DNA of 22,806 bases from Bacteroidales bacterium UBA6366 (lineage in GTDB: Bacteria > Bacteroidota > Bacteroidia > Bacteroidales > UBA932), in NCBI GenBank assembly GCA_002438845.1, contig DJRG01000013.1:1-22806 (forward strand), read 5' to 3'. Below the pieces are notes generated by a model, which was given only the letters and a program-made list of their open reading frames with translations, searched no databases and was not told the DNA's origin. Positions within the stretch are counted from its first letter, which is position 1. Each line of letters begins with the position of its first letter. Made by a program: the position numbers and the translations under genes. Shown one piece after another: positions 1 through 6,526 of the stretch.

Positions 1-89
1 AGGATCACGCTGTCAAGCAACAGCACGCACCAGTAGGGGAAGGTGCGCTTAGAAAAGTACCAGTCGATCAGTTCGCGCATGGTTCGCAT
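1..89 (-). CDS. Polysaccharide biosynthesis protein (CapD/FlaA1-like), N-terminal fragment
   Basis: Reading leftwards from an ATG at 89 gives about 29 residues before the window edge, starting MRTMRELIDWYFSKR and running into an aromatic/aliphatic stretch (PYWCVLLLDSVI) that looks like the first membrane segment. From memory, this pattern (IDWYFS..PYWC.LLLD) is typical of the N-terminus of Bacteroidota nucleoside-diphosphate-sugar epimerase/dehydratases with a membrane anchor, which act in capsule or O-antigen synthesis. That would suit the neighbouring dTDP-rhamnose genes. An alternative start is the in-frame ATG at 80. No Shine-Dalgarno site or clear -7 box was found upstream. Only the first few percent of the protein is visible, so the function rests on this short similarity. 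Confidence 0.5.
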   Translation of the reverse strand, partial: MRTMRELIDWYFSKRTFPYWCVLLLDSVI

Positions 90-137
90 AGGAGGATGGT
101 TGTCTTTTTTCGGTTGTCAAAGGCCGCCTTTAACAAA

Positions 138-167
138 AAAGTTTCAATTCAGCCAATAAAGTTTCAA
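138..167. repeat. Two direct copies of AAAGTTTCAA, 20 bp apart
   Basis: AAAGTTTCAA occurs at 138-147 and again at 158-167, a start-to-start distance of exactly 20 bp (about two helical turns). Both copies lie in the divergent intergenic region between the leftward membrane-protein gene and the rfbD promoter. This could be a pair of regulator half-sites. No regulator is known for it, and chance in an AT-rich stretch is possible. Confidence 0.35.
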
Positions 168-220
168 CCAGGGCTGTCTCAAAAAAAAGAAATCAACAAG
201 GGCAAAGACGTACCGGAATT

Positions 221-250
221 TTGTTAACGAAAGATTTCTGATTAAATTTG
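221..250 (+). promoter_or_regulatory. Bacteroidota-type promoter for the rfbDAC cluster
   Basis: TTG at 221-223 (within ATTTTG), 19 nt, then TAAATTTG at 243-250 match the Bacteroidota housekeeping sigma consensus (TTG, 19-21 nt, TAnnTTTG) with no mismatch. The expected transcription start is near 254-256. That gives a leader of about 36 nt before the rfbD ATG at 292 and places the upstream TTG codon at 277 in the leader. Confidence 0.75.
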
Positions 251-291
251 TAGATAAGGCCGGTCACAATGACAGGTTGGTATGGATTATC

Positions 292-1191
292 ATGAATATT
301 CTTGTGACAGGAGCGAACGGCCAGTTGGGCACGGAGCTTCGGAATGTGACGGCGGGGAGCCGCGACAACTACATATTCTCGGATGTCATCTCGCTTCCGG
401 GAGTCGAGACACTGAGCCTTGACATCACGGACATCGATGCGGTGAGGATCGTATGCGAGTCTGAGAAAATCGACGTGATCGTCAATTGCGCCGCCTACAC
501 TAATGTGGACAAGGCTGAGGATGAGCCGTCCATGGCGATGTTGCTAAACTGTACGGCGGCCGGGAACCTGGCCAAGGTCGCCATGGAAAGGGATGCGGCC
601 CTCATTCACATCTCGACGGACTACGTGTTCCATGGGGACACGGCGGAGCCATACAGGGAAGACTGGCCGACTGACCCGCTTGGAGTCTACGGCTCCACCA
701 AACTGGCAGGAGAGAAAGAGATTGAGAAATCCGGATGCAGAAACATCATCATCAGGACTGCATGGTTATATTCACCATTCGGGAAAAATTTTGTCAAAAC
801 GATGCTCCGCATGACAGATGAGCGGGACTCGCTGAAGGTTGTTTTCGACCAAGTGGGAACGCCAACCTACGCCCACGATCTGGCCGGCCTGATCAGCGGA
901 ATCATCGAGGGCAACCGACTTGACAAGACCGGAATATACCATTTCTCCAATGAGGGGGCCATCTCATGGTATGACTTTGCGAAAGCGATCTGCGAATTGG
1001 GTGGGAACGTTTGCGACATCAGGCCTTGCCGCACCGAGGAATACCCTTCCAAAGCCAGACGGCCTCGTTTCTCGGTGCTTGACAAAGCCAAAATCAAGGA
1101 GGCATTCGGCATCGACATCCCCTACTGGAGGGACTCCCTGTCATCCTGCATCAAAAGGATGAGCGATGACCGTCCTCCAAAACTTCAGTAG
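292..1191 (+). CDS. rfbD: dTDP-4-dehydrorhamnose reductase RfbD
   Basis: Catalyses the last step of dTDP-L-rhamnose synthesis, the NAD(P)H-dependent reduction of dTDP-4-dehydro-L-rhamnose, in the cytoplasm. The product has 299 residues, the usual family length. It opens with the Rossmann motif GANGQLG (7-13), followed by NCAAYTNVDKAE (65-76), STDYVF (108-113) and the short-chain dehydrogenase catalytic pair Y133/K137 in YGSTK. The start is the ATG at 292 (MNILVTG); an in-frame TTG at 277 would add five residues unlike the family. The gene is first in a same-strand cluster with rfbA (84 bp on) and rfbC. L-rhamnose made here would feed the capsule or O-antigen assembly suggested by the divergent gene at the window edge. 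Identification is secure. Confidence 0.95.
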   Translation: MNILVTGANGQLGTELRNVTAGSRDNYIFSDVISLPGVETLSLDITDIDAVRIVCESEKIDVIVNCAAYTNVDKAEDEPSMAMLLNCTAAGNLAKVAMERDAALIHISTDYVFHGDTAEPYREDWPTDPLGVYGSTKLAGEKEIEKSGCRNIIIRTAWLYSPFGKNFVKTMLRMTDERDSLKVVFDQVGTPTYAHDLAGLISGIIEGNRLDKTGIYHFSNEGAISWYDFAKAICELGGNVCDIRPCRTEEYPSKARRPRFSVLDKAKIKEAFGIDIPYWRDSLSSCIKRMSDDRPPKLQ

Positions 1192-1275
1192 TTCAAAAGA
1201 CTTGCTTCAAGACATTGAGGATGGTCCGCCAAGAATGAGACAGTCCATAAATTTAAACTCTAAAGATCAACGAAT

Positions 1276-2151
1276 ATGAAAGGAATAGTCCTGGCCGGGG
1301 GAAGCGGCACTCGTCTATACCCAATCACAAAGGGTGTAAGCAAACAATTGCTGCCAGTCTATGACAAACCGATGGTCTACTACCCTATCTCGATACTGAT
1401 GATGGCGGGTATCAGGGACATACTCATCATCTCGACTCCCTCCGACCTGCCTGGATTCCAAAGGCTTCTGGGTGACGGAACCGATTTCGGGGTGAGATTT
1501 GGATATGCCGTGCAGCCCTCCCCTGACGGCCTGGCGCAGGCATTCATCATCGGAAAGGAATTCATCGGTACCGACTGCGCTTGTCTGGTGCTGGGCGACA
1601 ACATATTCCAAGGCGCCGGTTTCGGCGAACAGCTCAAAGAGGCGGTCCGCACCGCCGAGGAAGAAGGCAAGGCCACCGTATTCGGCTATCAGGTGAGCGA
1701 CCCGAAACGCTACGGGGTGGCCGAGTTTGACGCCGCCGGAAATTGCCTGAGCATCGAGGAAAAGCCTTCAGAGCCAAAGAGCGGTTATGCGGTGACCGGA
1801 TTGTACTTCTACCCCAATGATGTGGTGGAGATCGCAGGCAGGATCAAGCCGTCCGCCAGAGGCGAGCTGGAGATAACGACCGTGAACCAGGAGTTCCTGT
1901 CAGCCGGCAAACTTAAGGTGCAGAAGCTTGGACGAGGATTCGCATGGCTGGACACTGGCACACACGAATCACTCGCGGAAGCCTCAACGTACATCGAGGT
2001 CATAGAAAAGCGGCAGGGGCTCAAAGTGGCATGCCTTGAGGAAATCGCTTTCAGAAAGGGATGGATAAGCGCCGCGAAGCTTCGTGGTCTGGCAGAACCG
2101 ATGCTCAAGAACCAGTACGGACAGTACCTGATCAAGATCGCGGAAGAATAA
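1276..2151 (+). CDS. rfbA: Glucose-1-phosphate thymidylyltransferase RfbA
   Basis: Condenses dTTP with glucose-1-phosphate to dTDP-glucose, the entry step of dTDP-rhamnose synthesis. The 291 residues match the RmlA family. The nucleotide-binding signature LAGGSGTRLYP is at residues 6-16, followed by KQLLPVYDKPM (23-33) and the metal-binding aspartate D108 in LVLGDNIF. WLDTGTHESL lies in the C-terminal half. It follows rfbD after 84 bp, in which I saw only a poor -7-like TAAATTTA without a partner box, so co-transcription from the rfbD promoter is likely. The next gene, rfbC, starts 53 bp downstream. Nothing suggests damage. Confidence 0.96.
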   Translation: MKGIVLAGGSGTRLYPITKGVSKQLLPVYDKPMVYYPISILMMAGIRDILIISTPSDLPGFQRLLGDGTDFGVRFGYAVQPSPDGLAQAFIIGKEFIGTDCACLVLGDNIFQGAGFGEQLKEAVRTAEEEGKATVFGYQVSDPKRYGVAEFDAAGNCLSIEEKPSEPKSGYAVTGLYFYPNDVVEIAGRIKPSARGELEITTVNQEFLSAGKLKVQKLGRGFAWLDTGTHESLAEASTYIEVIEKRQGLKVACLEEIAFRKGWISAAKLRGLAEPMLKNQYGQYLIKIAEE

Positions 2152-2171
2152 GACAACCACTGACGGAAAAA

Positions 2172-2207
2172 ATGTTTATGAATATAACAACGCAGGCGAC
2201 AGCATGA
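2172..2207 (+). CDS. Possible 11-codon minicistron coupled to rfbC
   Basis: ATG at 2172 opens a reading frame of 11 codons (MFMNITTQATA) whose TGA at 2205-2207 overlaps the rfbC start codon as ATGA. The arrangement fits translational coupling of rfbC to a leader peptide. It is equally possible that the ATG is not used, since a short frame like this can arise by chance. Confidence 0.25.
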   Translation: MFMNITTQATA

Positions 2208-2758
2208 ACATCATACCTACAGAAATCGAAGGCGTTCTCATCATAGAGCCGAGAATATTCCAAGACAGCAGAGGTTATTTCTTCGAATCCTTCAATCAAA
2301 GGGAATTCGAGGAAAAGGTCGGGGTTGTGAATTTTTTGCAGGACAACGAGAGCAAATCCTGCTACGGTGTGGTCAGAGGGCTGCATTTCCAGAAAGGAGA
2401 GCACTCCCAAGGCAAACTGGTCAGGGTCGTTAAGGGCAGGGTGCTGGATGTGGCGGTAGACCTAAGGCCTGGCTCAAAAACTTTCGGAAAGCATGTAGCC
2501 GTGGAGATTTCAGGAGATGACCACAGGCAATTTTATATTCCTAAAGGCTTCGCACACGGCTTCAGCGTCCTCAGCGATGAAGTGATCTTCCAGTACAAAT
2601 GCGATGATTTCTATTGCCCGGAGGCGGAAGGTGCCATCGCATGGGATGATCCGGATCTGGCGATTGACTGGAAAGTGCCTGAGGACAAGATCATCCTCTC
2701 GGAAAAAGACAAGCACCATCCGAGACTGAGAGATTGCAGGCCGGAAGATTTCCTGTAA
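2204..2758 (+). CDS. rfbC: dTDP-4-dehydrorhamnose 3,5-epimerase RfbC
   Basis: Epimerises C3 and C5 of dTDP-4-dehydro-6-deoxyglucose, the step between the RfbB dehydratase and RfbD. The product is a 184-residue single-domain cupin, the usual RmlC size. Catalytic-type residues are present: H61 in RGLHFQ, H118 in PKGFAHGF and Y131 in FQYKCDDFY, together with the conserved DLRPGSKTFGK. The ATG overlaps the stop of a possible 11-codon frame. The gene ends 22 bp before the stop of recG, which converges on it, and no hairpin terminator is evident in that gap. rfbB, needed for the substrate, is not present on either side within the window. Confidence 0.95.
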   Translation: MNIIPTEIEGVLIIEPRIFQDSRGYFFESFNQREFEEKVGVVNFLQDNESKSCYGVVRGLHFQKGEHSQGKLVRVVKGRVLDVAVDLRPGSKTFGKHVAVEISGDDHRQFYIPKGFAHGFSVLSDEVIFQYKCDDFYCPEAEGAIAWDDPDLAIDWKVPEDKIILSEKDKHHPRLRDCRPEDFL

Positions 2759-2780
2759 GCGTCAAGCTATTCAAACCTGG

Positions 2781-4883
2781 CTACGATATCTTACTGTAAT
2801 CCTTAACGTTATACTTATCTTTCCGAAGTTCCTCGGCAAGCAGTCCGTTCACCGGGAGTTCCAAAGTCTGGTCATGCGCCAGCACATGCTCGGCATAACT
2901 TCTCGCGTCAGCCAGCAAAGCCCCGTCGTGAGCCAAAGACGCTATGCTCAGCTCGATCGGGAGTCCGCTCTGCTGCGTCCCCTCCAGATCCCCGGGGCCA
3001 CGCATCTTCATGTCCTCCTCGGCAAGGTCGAATCCGTTCTCCGTGGCGCACATAAGCTCAAGTCTCTTGCGGGACTCCTTGCTGACCTTGTCGCCGTGCA
3101 TCAGAACGCAGTATGATTTCTCGCACCCTCGGCCGACCCGACCCCGAAGCTGGTGAAGCTGCGCCAGACCGAACCTCTCAGCGCTCTCGATCACCATCAC
3201 GGAAGCGTTCGGGACGTCCACCCCGACCTCTATCACGGTTGTGGACACAAGGATATTCGCCCTGCCGGCCGCGAAAGCGTCCATGTTGAACCGCTTCTCC
3301 TCGCTGGTCTGCCGGCCATGCACGATGGCAACCTTGTACGGCGGGAACGGGAATCTGGAGACAATGTCCTCATAGCCAGTCTCAAGATTTTGGTAATCAA
3401 CCTTTTCACTTTCGAATATCAAAGGATAGACAACAAACACCTGACGCCCCGCCGCTATCTCCTTCTTCATGAAGTTGTACAGTTGCGGACGCTTGCCCTC
3501 CCCTATCAGCATGGTCTGGATAGGTTTTCTGCCTGGAGGCATCTCATCGATCACCGAAACATCCAGATCTCCGTAGAATGTCATGGCCAACGTCCTCGGA
3601 ATCGGGGTCGCAGTCATGACAAGAACATGAGGCGGCACACCTGAAGCCCCTTTGGACCAAAGCTTTGACCTCTGCTCCACGCCGAAACGATGCTGCTCGT
3701 CAATGATGGCAAGGCCTAGATTTCTGAACATCACGGTGTCCTCTATCAAGGCATGGGTCCCGATGATGATGCCGACCGACCCGTCAGCCAACCCCTCAAG
3801 TATCGGTCTTCGGGCTGCCTTTCCGGTCGAGCCAATCAACAATTCGCACCGTACACCGGTCGGTGCCAGATACTTGGAGATGTTGGCGAAATGCTGTTGG
3901 GCCAACACCTCGGTCGGAGCCATTATGCAGGCCTGATACCCATTCCCGACCGCGATCAACGCGGAAAGCACGGCCACCATCGTCTTACCGGAGCCGACAT
4001 CCCCTTGGAGCAGCCTGTTCATCTGATGGCCGCTCATCATGTCCGAACGGATCTCCTTGATCACCCGTTTCTGCGCGCCTGTAAGCTCATAAGGCAAAGC
4101 CCCGTAACAAGCATTGAACGCCGTGCCTACCTTCGGCATCGGAATCCCCACGGCAGAGCGGCAGCGGACATATTTCTGTTTCAGCAAGGACAGCTGCAAC
4201 AGGAAGAGTTCCTCCCATTTGAGGCGGTACCTGGCCTTCTCAAGCGCATTCTGGTCTGACGGGAAATGGACATTTCTGATGGCAAATCTCAACGGAACAA
4301 GTCCTTTCTCTCTAAGAATATATTCGGGCAACGTCTCCTCCAAGTCCCCGATCGCAAGGTCGATCGCCTCCGCCATAAGCCGGTTCATCACCTTTCCGGT
4401 CACTCCCCCGTTACGAAGTTTGTCCGTCGAGTTGTAAACTCCGGTCAAGACTCCTGAAAAGCCGCCGGCCCCCTGCGACGGAGGATTGTCTATCTCCGGA
4501 TGCACAATGTTGAACCGTCCGTTGAACTGGTTCGGCTTGCCAAAAAACAAGAAGACCGCCCCTGGCTTCAGGCGATCATAGGTGTACTTGATTCCACGGA
4601 AAAAGACCATTTCCATCATCCCGCTCTGATCCTTGACCATGACACTCAATTTCTTTCCGTTGACCTGAGAGGACACGACCTGCGCCAGAATCTGCACATA
4701 GGCGCTTGTGGACTGGATATCCGCTATCCTTTGGATAGAACTGCGGTCGATGTAGCGGAACGGGAAAGTGTGCAGGAGGTCACCGACCGTGGACACGCCT
4801 AATTCCGATTTAAGAAGCGAGGCCCTTTTCGGCCCCACTCCCGGAAGAAACTGCACCTCTGTGTCCAACTTGTTTCTGGTCAT
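2781..4883 (-). CDS. recG: ATP-dependent DNA helicase RecG
   Basis: RecG remodels stalled replication forks and branch-migrates Holliday junctions. The 700-residue product has the family architecture. The N-terminal part contains a helix-hairpin-helix-like LPGVGPKRA (13-21) and an OB-fold wedge domain (about 55-150). The superfamily 2 helicase core carries Walker A GDVGSGKT (294-301), the DEAD-box variant DEQH (395-398), typical of RecG and Mfd, and motif III TATPIPRT (424-431). Later come STTVIEVGVDVPNA and QLRGRVGRG (motifs V and VI). The ATG at 4883 lies just 12 nt after the start of a -7-like box, so a nearly leaderless message is possible. The upstream gene on the same strand is a lipoprotein 64 bp away. 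Confidence 0.97.
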   Translation of the reverse strand: MTRNKLDTEVQFLPGVGPKRASLLKSELGVSTVGDLLHTFPFRYIDRSSIQRIADIQSTSAYVQILAQVVSSQVNGKKLSVMVKDQSGMMEMVFFRGIKYTYDRLKPGAVFLFFGKPNQFNGRFNIVHPEIDNPPSQGAGGFSGVLTGVYNSTDKLRNGGVTGKVMNRLMAEAIDLAIGDLEETLPEYILREKGLVPLRFAIRNVHFPSDQNALEKARYRLKWEELFLLQLSLLKQKYVRCRSAVGIPMPKVGTAFNACYGALPYELTGAQKRVIKEIRSDMMSGHQMNRLLQGDVGSGKTMVAVLSALIAVGNGYQACIMAPTEVLAQQHFANISKYLAPTGVRCELLIGSTGKAARRPILEGLADGSVGIIIGTHALIEDTVMFRNLGLAIIDEQHRFGVEQRSKLWSKGASGVPPHVLVMTATPIPRTLAMTFYGDLDVSVIDEMPPGRKPIQTMLIGEGKRPQLYNFMKKEIAAGRQVFVVYPLIFESEKVDYQNLETGYEDIVSRFPFPPYKVAIVHGRQTSEEKRFNMDAFAAGRANILVSTTVIEVGVDVPNASVMVIESAERFGLAQLHQLRGRVGRGCEKSYCVLMHGDKVSKESRKRLELMCATENGFDLAEEDMKMRGPGDLEGTQQSGLPIELSIASLAHDGALLADARSYAEHVLAHDQTLELPVNGLLAEELRKDKYNVKDYSKIS

Positions 4884-4887
4884 TCCG

Positions 4888-4919
4888 CTAAGATAAGAAG
4901 GCGTTTTGACTTTTCAAAA
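4888..4919 (-). promoter_or_regulatory. Probable recG promoter
   Basis: On the minus strand, TTTTG (4919-4915) is followed by 19 nt and TATCTTAG (4895-4888), which differs from TAnnTTTG at one position. The spacing is exact. An 8-bp inverted repeat CGTTTTGA/TCAAAACG (4902-4909 and 4914-4921, 4-nt loop) overlaps the upstream box. It could be an operator or a weak terminator for the lipoprotein gene. The predicted start falls within about 4 nt of the recG ATG. Confidence 0.5.
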
Positions 4920-4947
4920 CGGCCGGGCTGACATATTCGGAAACGAC

Positions 4948-5388
4948 TCACTTTTTATTCAGTTCGACTTCCGCCGAGACGATGAACGAGCCACCGAAAT
5001 GTCCGGACGCCATCTCTGTTCGGACAGGTTTGACCGCTATGGATTCAGACTCGAAATAACCACCATTCGCGTTTCCGTCGATGTCAGTGAAAGACAATAA
5101 GAATTTGTCCACACGGGGTATTGACATGAACTTGGAGAATCGTCCTTCCTTGTCGGTGTACAATGTGTCCGCGCGATAGGGAATACCAGTGCTGTAATCG
5201 GCGATGACCCGGATCCCCGGGAGCGGATTACCGTCCTCATCGCTTACCGTCCCTGTAATCTGATAGTTTGCCACAGGTTCACCGCCAGATATGTCGAATA
5301 ATTTGTTATCCGTATCTTCCACCATGCACGAGACGAAGACCTGAGCCGCCAGAAAGGACAGCGCAAGCGTCTTCATTATCATATTCAT
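4948..5388 (-). CDS. Small lipoprotein with carboxypeptidase-regulatory-like domain (radical-SAM-associated lipoprotein type)
   Basis: A predicted envelope lipoprotein: hydrophobic signal peptide (LALSFLAAQ) and lipobox ending in Cys21 (VFVSC) if translation begins at 5388. The mature part is one beta-sandwich repeat of the carboxypeptidase-regulatory-like kind: YQITGTVSDEDGNPLPGIRV, then TLYTDKEGRF, then FTDIDGNANGG. The overall pattern resembles the Bacteroidota 'radical SAM-associated putative lipoprotein' family, recalled from memory. No radical SAM gene lies in the window, so the usual partner is missing here. The longest frame begins at 5424, but that codon lies upstream of a strong promoter -7 box (5411-5419), so it cannot be used from that promoter. 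ATGs at 5403, 5400, 5388 and 5376 are the candidates. Function unknown; binding at the outer membrane is the general expectation. Confidence 0.75.
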   Translation of the reverse strand: MNMIMKTLALSFLAAQVFVSCMVEDTDNKLFDISGGEPVANYQITGTVSDEDGNPLPGIRVIADYSTGIPYRADTLYTDKEGRFSKFMSIPRVDKFLLSFTDIDGNANGGYFESESIAVKPVRTEMASGHFGGSFIVSAEVELNKK

Positions 5389-5410
5389 ACCAACTTTCAT
5401 CATATCAACC

Positions 5411-5441
5411 GCAAATCTACTCACTAAATCCCGAAAATCAA
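5411..5441 (-). promoter_or_regulatory. Bacteroidota-type promoter for the lipoprotein gene
   Basis: On the minus strand, TTG (5441-5439), 19 nt, then TAGATTTGC (5419-5411) match the consensus fully. The predicted transcript begins near 5405. This rules out the upstream in-frame ATG at 5424 as the start of the lipoprotein. The promoter is divergent from the WYL-gene promoter about 120 bp away. Confidence 0.75.
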
Positions 5442-5537
5442 TTACCTTGCGTTGCTTAATGAGGGTTTTCTGGCGCTAAAGATGTGAAAAAATTCATAAC
5501 AACGAGCCAAACCAGAGTCAAATCGCCATTTGTTTGC

Positions 5538-5545
5538 TATATTTG
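5538..5545 (+). promoter_or_regulatory. Probable -7 box for the WYL-peptidase operon
   Basis: TATATTTG matches TAnnTTTG and starts 18 nt before the ATG at 5556. No TTG is present at the expected distance upstream, so the promoter may be weak or activator-dependent. If used, the 5' leader would be only a few nucleotides, unless translation starts at the second ATG (5571). Confidence 0.45.
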
Positions 5546-5555
5546 ATGTGCCAAA

Positions 5556-6521
5556 ATGAAGCGCAAGGCAATGGTCTCAGAATTAATCGGGAAATATATA
5601 TGGCTCATCCAGACTCTCACCGCGGCAGGTGGGCGGGGACTTACGTTCAAGGAACTTGACGAAAAATATTCCAGAAGATTCGGCCAGACATATTCAAGAA
5701 GGACTTTCAACAACCACAGGCTTGCCGTGGAAGATCTTTTCGGCGTCGACATTGACTGCGACAGGCGGATCAACCGCTATTATATTCCTTTCAGCGATGA
5801 AGTTCTGGACAACGACGATAGCATTGGATGGCTGATCAACACGTTCACTGTCAACAACCTGTTGTCGCTCGGGAAAGAGCGTCTCTCGGGACGTGTCAGT
5901 GTGGACGAGATTCCTTCCGGGCAGAAACATCTGACGGCCATCATGCAGGCGATGGAAGACGGGAATGAGTTGAGGATCTCCTACGGCAAGTACAGTTCAT
6001 CCACCACCGAAACACTTCACATTCAGCCGTTTGCCATCAAAGAGCATGAGAAAAGATGGTATCTTGTGGCATTCTGCCACGAGAGGGCCAAAAAGCAGGA
6101 CGGCACTGAGACCGACAACAGCGACATGAGTGCGTGGAGGGTCTACGGACTCGACAGGATCTCGTCGCTTCAGATGACTGATTCGAGTTTCAGGATGCCG
6201 AAAGACTTCGACGTGGACGGGATATTCAGTCAAAGCTATGGAATATATTTCCCTATGGCCGGCCAGAAGCCTGTCACGATCCGTTTCAAGGTGACGGACG
6301 AGGAGGCAAGTTACCTAAGGGACCTCCCGATCCACCGGTCGCAGGTTGAGGAAGGAGAGGCGGAGGGAGGCGGAAGAATATTCAGGATCCGTGTCATTCC
6401 GAACAGAAACCTGACGTTGGAATTCTGCCGACACGCCGGCAGGCTGGAAGTGATCGAGCCCGCCGAAGTCAGACAGGCCGTCAAGGAGGAGCTTGAGACA
6501 GCATACAAACAATACTTATAA
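5556..6521 (+). CDS. WYL-domain transcriptional regulator
   Basis: A 321-residue protein with the layout of WYL regulators. An N-terminal DNA-binding region (about 7-75) carries FKELDEKYSRRFGQTYSRRTF. A WYL domain follows (about 125-210) with the signature tripeptide W168-Y169-L170 in KRWYLVAFCHE and a later VYGLDRI. The C-terminal WCX-like extension contains VTIRFKVTDEEASYL and ends near LEVIEPAEVRQAVKEEL. WYL proteins bind DNA and sense ligands or nucleic acids; the ligand here is unknown. The gene is only 5 bp from the following peptidase gene, so the two are very probably co-transcribed. Start choice: ATG at 5556, with 5571 as an alternative given the closeness of the -7 box. Confidence 0.85.
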   Translation: MKRKAMVSELIGKYIWLIQTLTAAGGRGLTFKELDEKYSRRFGQTYSRRTFNNHRLAVEDLFGVDIDCDRRINRYYIPFSDEVLDNDDSIGWLINTFTVNNLLSLGKERLSGRVSVDEIPSGQKHLTAIMQAMEDGNELRISYGKYSSSTTETLHIQPFAIKEHEKRWYLVAFCHERAKKQDGTETDNSDMSAWRVYGLDRISSLQMTDSSFRMPKDFDVDGIFSQSYGIYFPMAGQKPVTIRFKVTDEEASYLRDLPIHRSQVEEGEAEGGGRIFRIRVIPNRNLTLEFCRHAGRLEVIEPAEVRQAVKEELETAYKQYL

Positions 6522-6526
6522 TATTT

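Noticed and set aside
3753..4259. 168-residue plus-strand frame
   Set aside because: Antisense to the helicase core of recG.
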